Assembly (NCBI GenBank): GCA_937873515.1
Contig: CALMYB010000022.1
Location: 55,074 to 119,073 of the forward strand
From: an uncultured Acidobacteriota bacterium
GTDB lineage: Bacteria; Acidobacteriota; Blastocatellia; Pyrinomonadales; Pyrinomonadaceae
Direction of reading: 5' to 3'
Length of the DNA stretch: 64,000 nucleotides
Each line of letters opens with the position of its first letter. Position 1 is the stretch's first letter. Shown piece after piece: positions 1-8,397 of the stretch. The notes under the pieces are model-generated. The model searched no databases and was not told the DNA's origin. It saw only the letters and a program-made list of their open reading frames with translations. The translations under genes were made by a program, and so were the position numbers.

Positions 1-1
1 G

Positions 2-145
2 CAGGACGGCGAATGGTGGATCGGCTGGATCGAGGAAGTGCCCGGAGTCAATTGCCAGGAAGCGACGCGTGAGGAATTGCTCGAAAGCCTTCGCGTGACC
101 ATCGGCGAGGCACTTGAGTTTTTTCGGAGATCAACAAAAAGCTGA
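2..145 (+). CDS. HicB-like antitoxin, C-terminal part (5' end outside window)
   Basis: Open frame from the window edge to a TGA, 47 codons. The visible protein begins QDGEWWIGWIEEVPGVN and continues with a CQEATREELLESL segment. This is the HicB/UPF0150 pattern: a strand carrying W-x-E-x-P-x-x-P/G, a conserved C, a short E-rich linker, then an amphipathic helix. Such proteins neutralise HicA mRNA interferases. No hicA follows within the next hundred bases, so any partner must lie upstream, outside the window. It could also be an orphan antitoxin. The family call is fairly secure; the N-terminus is not visible. Confidence 0.7.
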   Translation, partial: QDGEWWIGWIEEVPGVNCQEATREELLESLRVTIGEALEFFRRSTKS

Positions 146-242
146 TACGGAATTTTTGCAAAAAGCTTAGTATCCGGCCCCTTGATGCCACTTGAAAAAG
201 CTACGCGGCAAATGCAAATGCCTAAGACATGCTGGTACAAAT

Positions 243-452
243 TTACGAGAGGTCGGTCTCGCTCAGTTCGGCGAGCTTCATTAGATGTTTCAAAAGGCCT
301 GTCTTTTAGGCTTTGTTGCGATGAATTGGAACAGAAAGCCTGGCGACATTTCCAGGCTTTCCATAAATGTGATGACTGCCCTCGACTCTAAGCAGATTCC
401 AGCCATGTCGTTCGATGATCTTCGCGAACTCCTTGCCAGAGACCGTTCTCAT
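243..452 (-). pseudogene. hicA: hicA mRNA interferase toxin interrupted by an in-frame stop
   Basis: The reading frame starts with ATG at 452, overlapping the hicB stop as ATGA. It encodes [18 protein letters not shown] and a GSHHIY motif carrying the catalytic His of HicA. It then hits TAA at 308-306, after VPIHRNKA (48 residues). The same frame continues without a shift as KTGLLKHLMKLAELSETDLS to a TAA at 245-243, which is the normal HicA ending (usual form NKxLKxGxLxxIL). Restoring one codon, where Leu is expected, gives a normal 69-aa toxin. The toxin is therefore probably truncated and lacks its last helix, while hicB stays intact. A sequencing error at one base is the main alternative. 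Confidence 0.75.
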
Positions 453-652
453 ACGGCAATTTCAAGCACACGGCCCTGCTCAGTGGCCGGTATGTGCGAA
501 ACATCAACCGACAAACAGCCTTCTACGGCCTCGTAGATATTCGACAGCAGCTCCTCAAACGTCTCTCCTTGGGTCGCGCAACCGGGAATCGACGGAACTT
601 CAGCCCAATATCCGCCTTCTTCGGCTTCATGTACGATGACTTTCAGTTTCAT
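449..652 (-). CDS. hicB: HicB family antitoxin
   Basis: 67-residue protein beginning [19 protein letters not shown], with the [12 protein letters not shown] motif and the [16 protein letters not shown] helix typical of HicB antitoxins. It binds and blocks HicA and often represses its own promoter. I chose the ATG at 652; an in-frame TTG at 667 would add five residues but shows no ribosome site. The stop overlaps the start of the broken hicA by four bases, so the two were a hicB-hicA operon. The overlapping -10-like hexamer upstream suggests a nearly leaderless transcript. Confidence 0.85.
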   Translation of the reverse strand: MKLKVIVHEAEEGGYWAEVPSIPGCATQGETFEELLSNIYEAVEGCLSVDVSHIPATEQGRVLEIAV

Positions 653-664
653 AGGATTATTATA
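652..664 (-). promoter_or_regulatory. Candidate -10 element giving a leaderless hicB transcript
   Basis: On the minus strand a perfect TATAAT occupies 664-659. Its last base lies exactly seven bases from the A of the hicB ATG, so transcription would start on the start codon. No good -35 hexamer is visible at normal spacing and there is no Shine-Dalgarno sequence before the ATG. The inference rests on the -10 and spacing only. Confidence 0.35.
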
Positions 665-707
665 CAACGCAACCTGACCTTACGTCGCAAAAATCGTAAA
701 GCGTGCC

Positions 708-2165
708 CTATTCGACCCTTTCCCAGCCGCCGATGAAGTTCTTTTCGGCGAGCTCCTGGAAGAATTTCCTTGCGGTCTTTTCGTTGTTGGAAATCTTGAT
801 GTCGCGTTCGAGCGGGTCTTTGCGGTTCGGGCTAAAATCCGTGAGATAGACGACGTAGCCCGGAAAATCGCCGCGATCCTGCTTGTTCGTCTTCCAAAGG
901 AGAAGTTTGCGGACCATCGTCTTTTCCTTCATCACTTTTGTGTAAACGACGCGTTCCAGTATCTCGCTTTCGGGTGCATCGTCGGCATGTGCCGATCGGT
1001 CAGCATCCGCGATCGTTATCAGGTCGGTGACCTGTTTTATCGAGACGTCTTCTGCGACGGCCTCCTTATCATCGCGTATCCCGATGAACTGCGGCGAGAT
1101 CACGCTCACGAGCGGCATCCTAAGCAACGCCGTGTATCTCTTGCCGTCCCAATCAAGCACCATTCGCTTGACCGGGCCGCCGCGTGCGCGTTCTCCGATC
1201 AGGTCCAGGCACGAGATCTCGATCACAGGACCGGGCTTGATCATTTCGTAGGCGACGTAATCATTGTTGACCGCGACGTAGTCCGACGGAACGACACGAC
1301 GCTTGAGTTCGGCGACGAAAGTTCGACGATCCTCCTCGGTGAATCCGCCGCCGACGCGTGTGAATTCCTGGAACGTGCCGTCATCGCGGATCACCGCAAC
1401 AAGAAGGTCGTGGAGCATTCCCTTACGGTCGTCGGTGCCTTCGGAATAGCCGATGATCGCGACGTCGAGATTGTGGCGGAGTTTTATCTTGAACCAGCCC
1501 GTTTGGTCGTTCCGAACGACGAGGCCTTCAGCGTTCTCGCCGATGACCCATTCGGTGAAGGCCTGCATAATGCCTTCTGTTTTATCGACGAATCGATTTT
1601 CGGCTGGGTGAATCTGCTTTCCCTTGCCGAACCATTTGGCTAGGAGACCATAGACGTCTGCGACGCTCGAAACCTGTTCGCCGTCGGCCTCGATCACGTC
1701 AAAGACGGCGACGCCGAGATCTTCGAGTTTGTCCTTTGACGGCGGGTTTCGCAGGACGCGAACGACCTGCTGAACGGGATGAGCCTTCGTTGCACCTTTC
1801 CGGACATAGATCTCGCCGGCGAGCGTGCAGGAACCGACCTTTGCTTTCTTGAGAAGTTCGGCCGCCTCTTCGAACGCGGGCAAGCCGACGCGAACCGTGC
1901 CGCCAGCATTCACGGAGAGCATCTGCTTTCCGTCGAAGAAGAGCATCGCGTTCTCACCGTCATATTTTCTCGAGACGGAATAATTCCGCGCCTTTGGGAT
2001 ACGCGCGATGTCCTCGGGCGAGATCGCGCGCATCATATTGCTCACGCGGCGTTTGTATTCCTGAGCCTTTATGTGCAGCGACGGATCGGCTAGGTCGATC
2101 GCCTTTCCGGTGCAGTAACCGAATTTGCACGTGAATTTCTTCTTGTCGAAGTCGAGTTTAGGCAT
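708..2165 (-). CDS. ATP-dependent DNA ligase with WGR-like C-terminal domain
   Basis: 485 residues. Nucleotidyltransferase motifs are clear: motif I KYDG with the adenylated lysine at K67, AGEIY near 116-120, motif III VFDV near 154-157, motif IV EGLVVR near 213-218 and motif V FKIKL near 225-229. Residues of about 232-325 look like the ligase OB fold (LDVAIIGY, then VGGGFTEED, then KPGPVIEI). The last 70 residues resemble a WGR domain (KLLLWKT, YVVYLTDF, then ARKFFQELAEKNFIGGW), a fold known from PARP and other DNA-end binding proteins. It is not the usual LigB, LigC or LigD layout. It is last of three coupled genes (8-base overlap with the one before). A nick-sealing or end-joining role is inferred. 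Confidence 0.75.
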   Translation of the reverse strand: MPKLDFDKKKFTCKFGYCTGKAIDLADPSLHIKAQEYKRRVSNMMRAISPEDIARIPKARNYSVSRKYDGENAMLFFDGKQMLSVNAGGTVRVGLPAFEEAAELLKKAKVGSCTLAGEIYVRKGATKAHPVQQVVRVLRNPPSKDKLEDLGVAVFDVIEADGEQVSSVADVYGLLAKWFGKGKQIHPAENRFVDKTEGIMQAFTEWVIGENAEGLVVRNDQTGWFKIKLRHNLDVAIIGYSEGTDDRKGMLHDLLVAVIRDDGTFQEFTRVGGGFTEEDRRTFVAELKRRVVPSDYVAVNNDYVAYEMIKPGPVIEISCLDLIGERARGGPVKRMVLDWDGKRYTALLRMPLVSVISPQFIGIRDDKEAVAEDVSIKQVTDLITIADADRSAHADDAPESEILERVVYTKVMKEKTMVRKLLLWKTNKQDRGDFPGYVVYLTDFSPNRKDPLERDIKISNNEKTARKFFQELAEKNFIGGWERVE

Positions 2166-2865
2166 CTTCGAGTGTCTTTGGCCTCTTGAGTTCCATGTTC
2201 GAGAGATGGAGGATCAGGCAGTATGCATTGCCCTTTATCCTGCCTTCTAAGAATGCGTTGTACGGTTTCCCTCCGCGATTCATCACGAGAGGTTCATTGC
2301 CCTTCTCGCCTCCGCGAAGCAATAGAAGTGCGTCCCTCTCGGTGAGTTCCTTTGCCATATCGAAAAGGAAATCGAATGTCAGGCCGTTCACATGGACGAG
2401 CTGCTTCTTGTTCGTAAAGACGAACTTGTGGATCGCGTCCTCCTTTTTGATGAACTTGCCGGTCCATCGCATCGGGAATTCACCGTTCATATTCTGCGGC
2501 TCTTTGATGCGCGGACGGCGTTCGCGTTCGGTGCCATCAGGGTTGTAGATGACCTCGATCTCCTCGATCAGATGGACGATGCCTTTTGCGGTGACGTAAA
2601 CGCGCGAAAGGTCGGAGAGGAACATACCGAAGGATTCGATGTCGATCTCGGGGTCACCCTTGATGAGCGCGTCGGCGACCTTTTCGATCTTCTTGCTCTT
2701 CTTGAGCAAGGCGGGAAGATCGTGTTCGACGTCCGTCTTTAAGAGCTTTTTGGTCGAAACAGGCCGTCCCTTTTCGTTGAGATAGCGGACGGAGCGATGC
2801 GGCATAAGAGCCTCGGTCGCGACGACGGCATCTCGATTCTTCTGGTTTGAGATATTTATCGACAT
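2158..2865 (-). CDS. Unknown 235-aa protein coupled to DNA ligase
   Basis: I do not recognise the family. The protein is 235 residues, soluble, with no signal peptide or membrane segment. It is rich in Lys and Arg in the first 70 residues (KKLLKTD, LLKKSKKIEK), then mixed alpha/beta. A conserved-looking block near 150-225 includes FVFTNKKQLVHVNGLTFDF and MNRGGKPYNAFLEGR. Its start lies four bases after the stop of the 203-aa gene and its end overlaps the ligase start by eight bases. The three are therefore very likely co-translated and act together. A nucleic-acid-binding or scaffold role is possible, but nothing seen proves it. Confidence 0.7.
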   Translation of the reverse strand: MSINISNQKNRDAVVATEALMPHRSVRYLNEKGRPVSTKKLLKTDVEHDLPALLKKSKKIEKVADALIKGDPEIDIESFGMFLSDLSRVYVTAKGIVHLIEEIEVIYNPDGTERERRPRIKEPQNMNGEFPMRWTGKFIKKEDAIHKFVFTNKKQLVHVNGLTFDFLFDMAKELTERDALLLLRGGEKGNEPLVMNRGGKPYNAFLEGRIKGNAYCLILHLSNMELKRPKTLEDA

Positions 2866-2869
2866 TCGT

Positions 2870-3481
2870 TCACATCAGATCGAAATCAAGGTCGTCAACC
2901 GAGATCTCGTCCTCTTCGTCGTTGTTCAGTACCGTGCTTTCGTTCAGTTCGATGAAATCGAGATCTGCCTGTTTGCCTGTAACGATGAAGGCGTCCTTGC
3001 CGCTGCCGATCACGAATGCGCTGTCGTATTCGACACCGCCGCGATAGCTGAAAGGGAAGCTGTAGATCTCGCCGGAAGCGACCCGATCGAGAAGCGGGGC
3101 GATGTCAGCACCTTCAAAAGGCGTGACGAGATAGACGCCTTTTACGATCTGCAGAAGGTAATCGTCAACTTCGGCCCTGTTAAGGATGTTGCTCTGATTG
3201 AAGGATGAAGGGACCGGTTCTATCTTGTCGCCGTCTTCGGATATCGGAACAAGTTCGTTGCGATCGACAGAATCGCCCTTGTCCGTGACGGTAGCCAACG
3301 CCGTACCGCCCTTATTGATGAGCGTCTTGCCGTCGGCAGCGAGGATACGCAATTCGGCCTCGCGGCCCTTCTCATCGAACGCTTCGATGGCCATCTTGCC
3401 GTAGAGTTTATCCCGATCTACTTTTATGATGCCGACAGGATATTCAACGCCGTCAAGCACAAGTACGAGCGGTCGAGCCAT
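2870..3481 (-). CDS. Unknown 203-aa protein, first gene of the ligase cassette
   Basis: Soluble protein with a beta-rich N-terminal half (LVLVLDGVEYPVGIIKVDR, AFDEKGREAELRIL). A segment EVDDYLLQIVKGVYLVTPFEG comes next, and the tail is very acidic (NNDEEDEISVDDLDFDLM). The layout (small beta-barrel-like protein encoded beside an ATP-dependent ligase) recalls bacterial Ku. The order of a linker, a D/E-V-D segment, a YLV strand and a helix also loosely parallels Ku, but I cannot claim homology. An acidic C-terminal tail could be a partner-binding peptide. It is the first gene of a three-gene operon, with four bases to the next gene. Confidence 0.65.
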   Translation of the reverse strand: MARPLVLVLDGVEYPVGIIKVDRDKLYGKMAIEAFDEKGREAELRILAADGKTLINKGGTALATVTDKGDSVDRNELVPISEDGDKIEPVPSSFNQSNILNRAEVDDYLLQIVKGVYLVTPFEGADIAPLLDRVASGEIYSFPFSYRGGVEYDSAFVIGSGKDAFIVTGKQADLDFIELNESTVLNNDEEDEISVDDLDFDLM

Positions 3482-3506
3482 GTCAGGGAAACCTCCAGTG
3501 AGAAGG

Positions 3507-4643
3507 CTATCTTAACGTAATTTTGCCGTCATCGGCTATTTTTGGTGAATTTTCTCCGAAGTCCGCCTGGGATAGAGAGCGGACGACTTCGATCGACCTG
3601 TTCGTCGGATCGAGGATCGGGCCGCCGCGTCCCTCCTGTTTGAGAGGAGTGATCTTGCCTTCGATAAACTTGCCGTCGGCGCCGATCTTGACCTCGACGA
3701 TCTCGCTGAGAGCGGTCTCCGCGGCGAGCGAGAACCAGCCATAGGTCGCGAAATTACCAAGCGAATATACGATCAGATGGCCTTTGTAGAGCTCCATCCC
3801 GCGCATTACGTGCGGGCCGTGGCCGAGCACCAGGGCTGCTCCCGCATCGATGACGCGATGAGCGAATGCGGGCAAGTTCCCGCGTTTTTCACCGGCAAAT
3901 ATCTCGGTCGCGTTCGGGACGTGCTGGCGGTCGGTTCCTTCGGCACCGCCGTGAAAAGACACGACCACGATGTCCGCTTTTTTCTTTGCGGCACGAACAA
4001 GTCGCTCTGCCTCGTCAAGATCATTCACATTCGGCGTGATCGCGTTGTGGGCAAAGCCGATGAAGGCGACCTTGCGGCCTTTGACCGTCAGGTATGTGGT
4101 CGAGTACGTGTTTCGATCGCTGCCCGCGTGTTTGATGTCAAGAGCGTCGAGCGTCTTGCGCGTGCTTTCGCGTCCGCTGTCGCCGAAATCGCCGGCGTGG
4201 TTGTTCGCAAGGCTAAGGACATCGAATCCTGCATCTTTCAGATACTTGCCGTAACGCGTCGGAACCCGAAAAGCAAAACATCGCGTCGAGTTCGGCCTGC
4301 ATTTTGTCGATACGCCGGAGTCGGCCATCGGGCCTTCGAGGTTGCCGAAAGCGATGTCGGCCGCCGACAGGATCGACGTGACCGGTTCGAGAAGTTTTGC
4401 TCCGTCTTCCGGCGGCATGCGGGATTCGTTCGGATAGGTCGAACCGAGCATGATATCGCCGACGGCGGCGATCGTGATCGGCTCCGTGCTCTGTTCCTTT
4501 ACGGACGACGGCGTCGGCGCCGGCTTTGTGTTGACGGCGGCATCCTGCGCCTCGGTCGAGCGTCCGCAGGCGAGAGCCATCAATAGGACCGATGCCGTGA
4601 GGATGAAGAACATAGTTCCGGCGATCAAATTTACACGTACCAT
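3507..4643 (-). CDS. CapA family lipoprotein (poly-gamma-glutamate capsule type)
   Basis: 378 residues. The N-terminal hydrophobic segment ends in LMALAC, a lipobox with Cys26, so it is probably a lipoprotein. The CapA/PGA_cap metallophosphoesterase-like fold is shown by AAVGDIMLGS, FGNLEGP, SLANNHAGDFGDSG, VVSFHGGAE, and GHGPHVMRG followed by YSLGNF. The family is linked to poly-gamma-glutamate export in Bacillus, but most distant homologues are uncharacterised and no capB or capC is nearby. The start follows the kgd stop by four bases, so it is probably co-transcribed with kgd. Confidence 0.85.
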   Translation of the reverse strand: MVRVNLIAGTMFFILTASVLLMALACGRSTEAQDAAVNTKPAPTPSSVKEQSTEPITIAAVGDIMLGSTYPNESRMPPEDGAKLLEPVTSILSAADIAFGNLEGPMADSGVSTKCRPNSTRCFAFRVPTRYGKYLKDAGFDVLSLANNHAGDFGDSGRESTRKTLDALDIKHAGSDRNTYSTTYLTVKGRKVAFIGFAHNAITPNVNDLDEAERLVRAAKKKADIVVVSFHGGAEGTDRQHVPNATEIFAGEKRGNLPAFAHRVIDAGAALVLGHGPHVMRGMELYKGHLIVYSLGNFATYGWFSLAAETALSEIVEVKIGADGKFIEGKITPLKQEGRGGPILDPTNRSIEVVRSLSQADFGENSPKIADDGKITLR

Positions 4644-4647
4644 AGAG

Positions 4648-7600
4648 TTATTTCGCAGCGACGCTTTCGCCGGCAGCTATTTCCAAAGTTTGATGAACGA
4701 GTTGATCCTGTTCCAAATGATGGATCGCATAAGAACCCGTGGCGGGCGATGCTGACGGAACCCGGCCGATATAGCGTACCGTGCGGCCCGACCCCGCGAT
4801 CTCCGTCAATCTTGGAGCCATGAACGACCATCCGCCCATATTTTCCGGCTCTTCCTGCGTCCACGTGATCTCGGACACATTCGGATAGCTTGCAACGAGT
4901 TCAGCAATGGCCTTACCCGGGAACGGATAGAATTGTTCGACGCGAGCGATCGCGACCTCAGGCTTGATGTTGCCTTCGCGGGCATGTTCGAGGTCGTAGA
5001 AGACCTTGCCGCTGCAAAGGGCGAGACGTCTGACCTTTGACCTGTCGGTAACGTGCGCGTCGTCGATAACGGGTTTGAATCCGCCGGTTTCGAGTTCAGC
5101 CATCGTCGAGGTCGCGGCCGGCAGACGCAGCAGGCTCTTCGGCGTCATAACGATGAGCGGACGCGGAGTTTCCTGCATCACCTGGCGGCGCAGAAGGTGG
5201 AAATACTGAGCGGGCGTCGTCGGATAGCAGACCTGCATATTATTCTCCGCGCAGAGCTGCAAGTAACGTTCAAGGCGTGCCGAAGAATGTTCAGGTCCCT
5301 GGCCTTCGAAGCCGTGGGGCAAGAGCATCGCGACGCGGCTCTTCTGCTGCCATTTGTCTTCGCTCGAAGAAATATATTGATCGATGACGATCTGCGCGCC
5401 GTTAGAGAAGTCGCCGAACTGCGCTTCCCACGCGATCAATTCCTTTCGTGAGATGACCGAATATCCGTACTCGAAGCCGAGGACCGCGTATTCGGAAAGC
5501 GAACTGTCATAGACGTAGAATCTTGCCTTCGGATTTTCGGCATTCTTTAGTTCGGAGAGAGGCGTCCAGCGTTCGCCGGTCATCGTGTCGTACATCGACG
5601 CGTGACGCTGCGAGAACGTGCCTCGGCCCGAATCCTGGCCGCTGACGCGAACAGGATAACCTTCGAGCACCATCGAGCCGAAAGACATCGCTTCGCCGAA
5701 TGCCCAATCCATCGGGATCTCGCCTTCGCCCATTTTGGCACGTCGTGCGAGCTGACTCACCATCTTCGGGTTGATATGAAATCCTTCGGGTACGAGCGAG
5801 ATCTTGTCGGCAACGATCTTCAAAGTGCTTGCCGGAACTCCGCTTGGGAATACCTCAGAGCCGTCTTCTTCCACGATAGGATCCGGAACGACGGCACGCG
5901 GCGGTTTGTCCGTTGCGATCTGCTTCGCCTTCGCGAGGACGCCTTCGTATTTTGCGACCGTTCGTTCTGTCATCGCTTCAACGTCCTCCTCGGAGAGAAC
6001 GCCTTCGCGGACGAGTTTATCGCCGTAGAGATGACGCGTACCGGGATGGGCCTTGACGCGTGCGTACATAACGGGCTGCGTGTAGCTCGGTTCGTCGCCC
6101 TCGTTGTGTCCGAGGCGGCGGAACCCGACGAGGTCGAGGACGACGTCGCTCATAAATTCGCGACGGTAATCCATCGCGATCTGAAGGACGCGATATGCGG
6201 CCTCGGGAGCGTCGCCGTTTACGTGAAATATCGGCGTCTGCGTGATCTGGGCCGCATCGGTCGAGTAGATCGACGAACGTGCCTGATCGGGCGAGGTCGT
6301 AAAACCGATCTGATTATTGATGACGATATGGATCGTGCCGCCCGTGCGATAACCGGGAAGATTCGCGAGCTGAAGCGTCTCCATCACGACACCTTGGCCG
6401 GCAAATGCGGCGTCTCCGTGAAGCAGAACGGGCAGAATCCGGCCGTACACTTCTTCTCGGCTGTGTCCGTCACCGTTGCGGAGTTCGTCCTGTCTCGCTC
6501 TTGCCATCCCCTCGACGACCGGATTCACGGTCTCGAGGTGGCTTGGGTTACAGGAAAGCTGGACTAGCAATTCCTTGCCCGACTTCATCTTTCTTCGGCC
6601 GATCGCTCCCTGGTGATACTTCACGTCGCCCTCATCGGCGGGAAAACTCGGGTGAGAAGTGCCTTCGAAAACGGTGAAGATGCGTTCGGCCATATCGCCC
6701 GTGTCAGGGTCGCCGACGATGTTTGAAAGCACGTTCAGGCGGCCGCGATGGGCCATTCCCATATAGATCTCTTCAACGCCGCGAGCGGAAGCTCCTTCGA
6801 GCAGCTGATCGAGAACCGGAATGATCGTCTCGGTGCCTTCGAGTGAAAAACGCTTCTGTCCGAGGTATTTCTTGTGCAGGAACTGTTCGAACTGCTCGGC
6901 TTCGATCAGCTTCTGGAGCAATTCTTTCTTCACATCGTCGCTGATCGGCACTGCATCGACGAAATGCTCGCGGATCTGGCGTCGGATCCATTCCTTTGCC
7001 TTGCTGCTGCGTATGTGGCGATATTCGATGCCCACCTTGCCGGCGTACGCACGCCGAAGGATCTCAAGGACACGACGCAAGGTCGCGGTATCTTCGCCAT
7101 GCAAACCGCCAGTGATGAATTCGCGGTCGAGATCCCAGATCGTCAGGCCGAAATTTTCTAGATCAAGGTCCGACGCGACATGCGACGTCATATTCAGCGG
7201 ATCGATGTCCGCCAGCAGGTGGCCGCGGCTGCGATATGCATCGATGAGCTGCAGAACGTTCGCCTGCTTCTCGGCCTGTTCACTGGCGGCGCCGAATAGC
7301 GTCGGGTTGTGGTCTTCAGCCCAGCGAAGCGGCGGATAATGAAGGTCGAGCGACGCGAACATCGAATCGTAAAACCCGTGTTCGCCCTTCAGGTATTCGT
7401 GGATGCGAGCCAGGAAAAGGCCGCTTTCCGCACCTTGAATAACGCGATGGTCATAGGTGTTCGTCAGCGTGATCGTTTTGCTGATGCCCATCATCGAAAG
7501 GGCCCCGTCGGTCATCGCCTGATATTCCGCCGGATATTCGATAGCACCTGTCGCGATGATCGCGCTCTGACCCGCCATCAAACGCGGATTCGAGGCCGCC

Positions 7601-8367
7601 GTTCCGATCGTGCCGGGATTCGTGAGCGAGATGGTCGTGCCCTGAAAATCCGCTATCTCGAGCTTGCCGTCGCGGGCTTTTTTTACCTGCTCATTGTAAG
7701 CGGCAAAGAACTCGGCGAAGTTCATCGCTTCCGCCGCCTTGATATTCGGGACGAGCAGCGAACGCGAACCGTCCTTCTTCTCGATGTCGATCGCGATGCC
7801 GAGGTTGATGTGCTCGTGTTCGAGCCGTGACGGCTTGTCGTCAACGACGCCGAAGCCGAAGTTCATACTCGGGATCTCTTTTGCGGCCTGGACGATCGCC
7901 CATGCGATGATGTGCGTGAACGACGCTTTCCCGCGGCTGCGTGATGATAGAAAGTCGTTGATGATCCGCCGATTCTCCTCCAGGACCTTGACGGGAATAT
8001 TGCGAAAGCTCGTCGCGGTCGGAACCGTAAGGCTTGCTTCCATATTCTCAACGATCTTTTTCGCAACGCCGGTGAGCGGCGTCGGTTCGGTGTCGGCGCC
8101 AAGCGTTACGGGCGGTGCCGCCGGAGCCTTCGGAGCGGCGACGGTGACGGTCGCGGCAGCCGGTGCAGATACTGGGGCCGTGCCCGATGCATTGGTCGCG
8201 TCCTGAGGCACGACGCCGTTCAGCAGATCGCCGAAATACGTCTGCCATGCATCATCTACGAGCTTCGGGTCCTGCTGATAGCGATTGAAAAGGCCTTCGA
8301 CATAAGCGGCGTTCGAGCCAAAGCTTTCTTCAAAAAATGCGGATAACTCTTTTGTATTTCTGTTCAC
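4648..8367 (-). CDS. kgd: Multifunctional 2-oxoglutarate metabolism enzyme (SucA with fused E2-like domain)
   Basis: 1239 residues starting at GTG. The first 90 residues carry the short E1 N-terminal helix (ELSAFFEESFG, WQTYFGDLL) and an Ala/Pro linker. Residues of about 98-330 are an acyltransferase-like E2 domain without a lipoyl domain (LTGVAKKIVENM, and TYDHRVIQGAESG with the catalytic His). The rest is a full thiamin-diphosphate E1 (MAHRGRLNVL, GDAAFAGQGVV, NNQIGFTTSP, RRLGHNEGDEP, GQDSGRGTFSQRH). This matches mycobacterial KGD and corynebacterial OdhA. It converts 2-oxoglutarate to succinic semialdehyde or succinyl-CoA in the TCA cycle. The call is secure; which activity dominates is not visible. 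Confidence 0.95.
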   Translation of the reverse strand: MNRNTKELSAFFEESFGSNAAYVEGLFNRYQQDPKLVDDAWQTYFGDLLNGVVPQDATNASGTAPVSAPAAATVTVAAPKAPAAPPVTLGADTEPTPLTGVAKKIVENMEASLTVPTATSFRNIPVKVLEENRRIINDFLSSRSRGKASFTHIIAWAIVQAAKEIPSMNFGFGVVDDKPSRLEHEHINLGIAIDIEKKDGSRSLLVPNIKAAEAMNFAEFFAAYNEQVKKARDGKLEIADFQGTTISLTNPGTIGTAASNPRLMAGQSAIIATGAIEYPAEYQAMTDGALSMMGISKTITLTNTYDHRVIQGAESGLFLARIHEYLKGEHGFYDSMFASLDLHYPPLRWAEDHNPTLFGAASEQAEKQANVLQLIDAYRSRGHLLADIDPLNMTSHVASDLDLENFGLTIWDLDREFITGGLHGEDTATLRRVLEILRRAYAGKVGIEYRHIRSSKAKEWIRRQIREHFVDAVPISDDVKKELLQKLIEAEQFEQFLHKKYLGQKRFSLEGTETIIPVLDQLLEGASARGVEEIYMGMAHRGRLNVLSNIVGDPDTGDMAERIFTVFEGTSHPSFPADEGDVKYHQGAIGRRKMKSGKELLVQLSCNPSHLETVNPVVEGMARARQDELRNGDGHSREEVYGRILPVLLHGDAAFAGQGVVMETLQLANLPGYRTGGTIHIVINNQIGFTTSPDQARSSIYSTDAAQITQTPIFHVNGDAPEAAYRVLQIAMDYRREFMSDVVLDLVGFRRLGHNEGDEPSYTQPVMYARVKAHPGTRHLYGDKLVREGVLSEEDVEAMTERTVAKYEGVLAKAKQIATDKPPRAVVPDPIVEEDGSEVFPSGVPASTLKIVADKISLVPEGFHINPKMVSQLARRAKMGEGEIPMDWAFGEAMSFGSMVLEGYPVRVSGQDSGRGTFSQRHASMYDTMTGERWTPLSELKNAENPKARFYVYDSSLSEYAVLGFEYGYSVISRKELIAWEAQFGDFSNGAQIVIDQYISSSEDKWQQKSRVAMLLPHGFEGQGPEHSSARLERYLQLCAENNMQVCYPTTPAQYFHLLRRQVMQETPRPLIVMTPKSLLRLPAATSTMAELETGGFKPVIDDAHVTDRSKVRRLALCSGKVFYDLEHAREGNIKPEVAIARVEQFYPFPGKAIAELVASYPNVSEITWTQEEPENMGGWSFMAPRLTEIAGSGRTVRYIGRVPSASPATGSYAIHHLEQDQLVHQTLEIAAGESVAAK

Positions 8368-8397
8368 GGTTCGTTTAACTTAACCTCACGTAAATCT

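Noticed and set aside
3777..4586. Plus-strand open frame of 269 codons
   Set aside because: It is antisense to capA, whose motifs are clear.
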